Positions 63,387 to 64,000 of a stretch of DNA of 64,000 bases are shown one piece after another. The stretch lies in assembly GCF_009729075.1 (NCBI RefSeq), contig NZ_VTGY01000022.1, positions 186,001 to 250,000 of the forward strand, in the 5' to 3' direction. The position numbers were made by a program, and so were the translations under genes. Position 1 is the first letter of the stretch. The number at the start of each line of letters is the position of its first letter. This stretch comes from Mycolicibacterium sp. CBMA 226. Lineage in GTDB: Bacteria; Actinomycetota; Actinomycetes; Mycobacteriales; Mycobacteriaceae. The notes beneath the pieces were generated by a model that ran no database searches, was not told where the DNA came from, and worked only from the letters and a program-made list of their open reading frames with translations.

Positions 63387-64000
63387 ATGCACGACGACGC
63401 GCACGCCGCCGGCGTGACCCGCGCCGGAGCGGAGTTTGCTGCCCGCCGTGCTGAACTGAACATCACCGTCAAAGACGTGGTGGACAGCAAGGTCCTGTCC
63501 CGACCGGCCCTCGACAAGTTCGAGAAAGGCCAAGCCTGGCCACGCGAGCGCACACGCACTCGGCTCGAAGGGCTCGTCCAGTGGCCGGCGGGCACCTTGA
63601 AAAGCCACTACGAAGCCGGTGCGGGCATCAGTGAACAGGACCAACTCGAAGGCAACGCGCGCGCCGGCGCCGCGTTCGCGGCCCGCCGCGAACAGCTCGG
63701 CATCACCCAGCTTGAAGTGGCCGAACAAAAGATCATGTCCGTGCCAGCTCTGATTGCGTTCGAGAAAGGCCGATCATGGCCGCGGGAGCGGCGACGTGCC
63801 ACGCTCGAACAGCTCGTCCATTGGCCCCCAGGCACCCTGGCGAGCCTGCAAAGCGGCGCCATGACTGCGATCGGCGGCGAACCTGACCCGGGCCCAGCAC
63901 CCGCCTCGGATCCGGCAACATTGATGGCTGAGGCAGTGAAGTTAGCGCTTACCAGCGCTCGCGACAAACTTAAGGATTTGCCGCCCGATAGCGCGCCGTC
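63387..64000 (+). CDS. regulator with two tandem XRE-like HTH modules, cut by the right edge
   Basis: An ATG at 63387 opens a frame that stays open to the edge (over 200 residues). Two related modules lie in tandem: AGAEFAARRAELNITVKDVV ... LDKFEKGQAWPRERTRTRLE and AGAAFAARREQLGITQLEVA ... LIAFEKGRSWPRERRRATLE, each followed by LVxWPxGTL. This is an XRE/Cro-like helix-turn-helix duplicated inside one chain. The following stretch is Pro/Ala-rich. Two modules could read a direct-repeat operator; the repeats upstream fit. Confidence 0.8.
   Translation, partial: MHDDAHAAGVTRAGAEFAARRAELNITVKDVVDSKVLSRPALDKFEKGQAWPRERTRTRLEGLVQWPAGTLKSHYEAGAGISEQDQLEGNARAGAAFAARREQLGITQLEVAEQKIMSVPALIAFEKGRSWPRERRRATLEQLVHWPPGTLASLQSGAMTAIGGEPDPGPAPASDPATLMAEAVKLALTSARDKLKDLPPDSAP

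Noticed and set aside
1..64000. tRNA or rRNA genes
   Set aside because: No cloverleaf-like or rRNA-like segment was recognised by reading; a tRNAscan run would settle this.

Overview
The window is GC-rich actinobacterial DNA that reads as mycobacterial. It carries an MmpS/MmpL pair, a cutinase, an LmeA-type (DUF2993) protein, an Lsr2 paralogue, a WhiB protein, a TIGR00027-type methyltransferase, a VapBC pair and a giant PGRS-like glycine-rich surface protein. A prim-pol type replication protein, two separate ParA partition loci and a DUF2637/HTH protein suggest a large plasmid, or an integrated plasmid, rather than core chromosome.

Layout. 1-9.1 kb holds cell-envelope genes (DUF2510, LmeA-like, lipoprotein, membrane proteins, Lsr2-like) and a 325-bp direct repeat made from the 3' half of one of them. 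9.1-13.6 kb is a minus-strand run mmpS-mmpL-cutinase-SRPBCC, flanked by an IS110-type remnant. 14-16.9 kb is a divergent MarR regulon: FMN reductase, VOC protein and methyltransferase against marR, with two matched operators between. 16.9-25.6 kb is an accessory region: a VbhA-like small protein, a frameshifted DUF6998 gene, a nucleotide-cyclase-like protein, a PD-(D/E)XK-like nuclease, VapBC and a large HTH protein. It resembles a defence island.

26-35.3 kb is one gene of about 3,100 codons. It encodes a signal peptide, a low-complexity stretch, cadherin/VCBS-like repeats, a YVTN beta-propeller, a very long PGRS-like region and a C-terminal serine hydrolase. It is followed by a DUF6745 gene, a small membrane protein and a two-component system whose kinase is broken by three frameshifts. 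An 18-bp element is shared by the promoters of the giant gene and the small membrane protein.

40.5-54.8 kb is the plasmid maintenance block: regulators, parAB number 1, about 3.2 kb of non-coding DNA with parS-like palindromes and a dense ATCAC/GTGAT array, parA number 2 with a ribbon-helix-helix partner, a DUF429 gene, the replication protein with a divergent candidate small RNA, and an AbiE/MenAT-like toxin-antitoxin pair with an 11-bp inverted repeat upstream. 55.3-64 kb holds a full-length LanB-type dehydratase without a visible LanC but with coupled micro-ORFs, a DUF2637/HTH protein, an ADP-ribosyltransferase-like protein, a rearrangement junction, a cupin, WhiB and a tandem-HTH regulator running off the right edge.

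At least six gene breaks are explained by loss of a single base, several within G or C runs. This raises the possibility of systematic sequence error. All functional statements come from reading the sequence; no database search was run.
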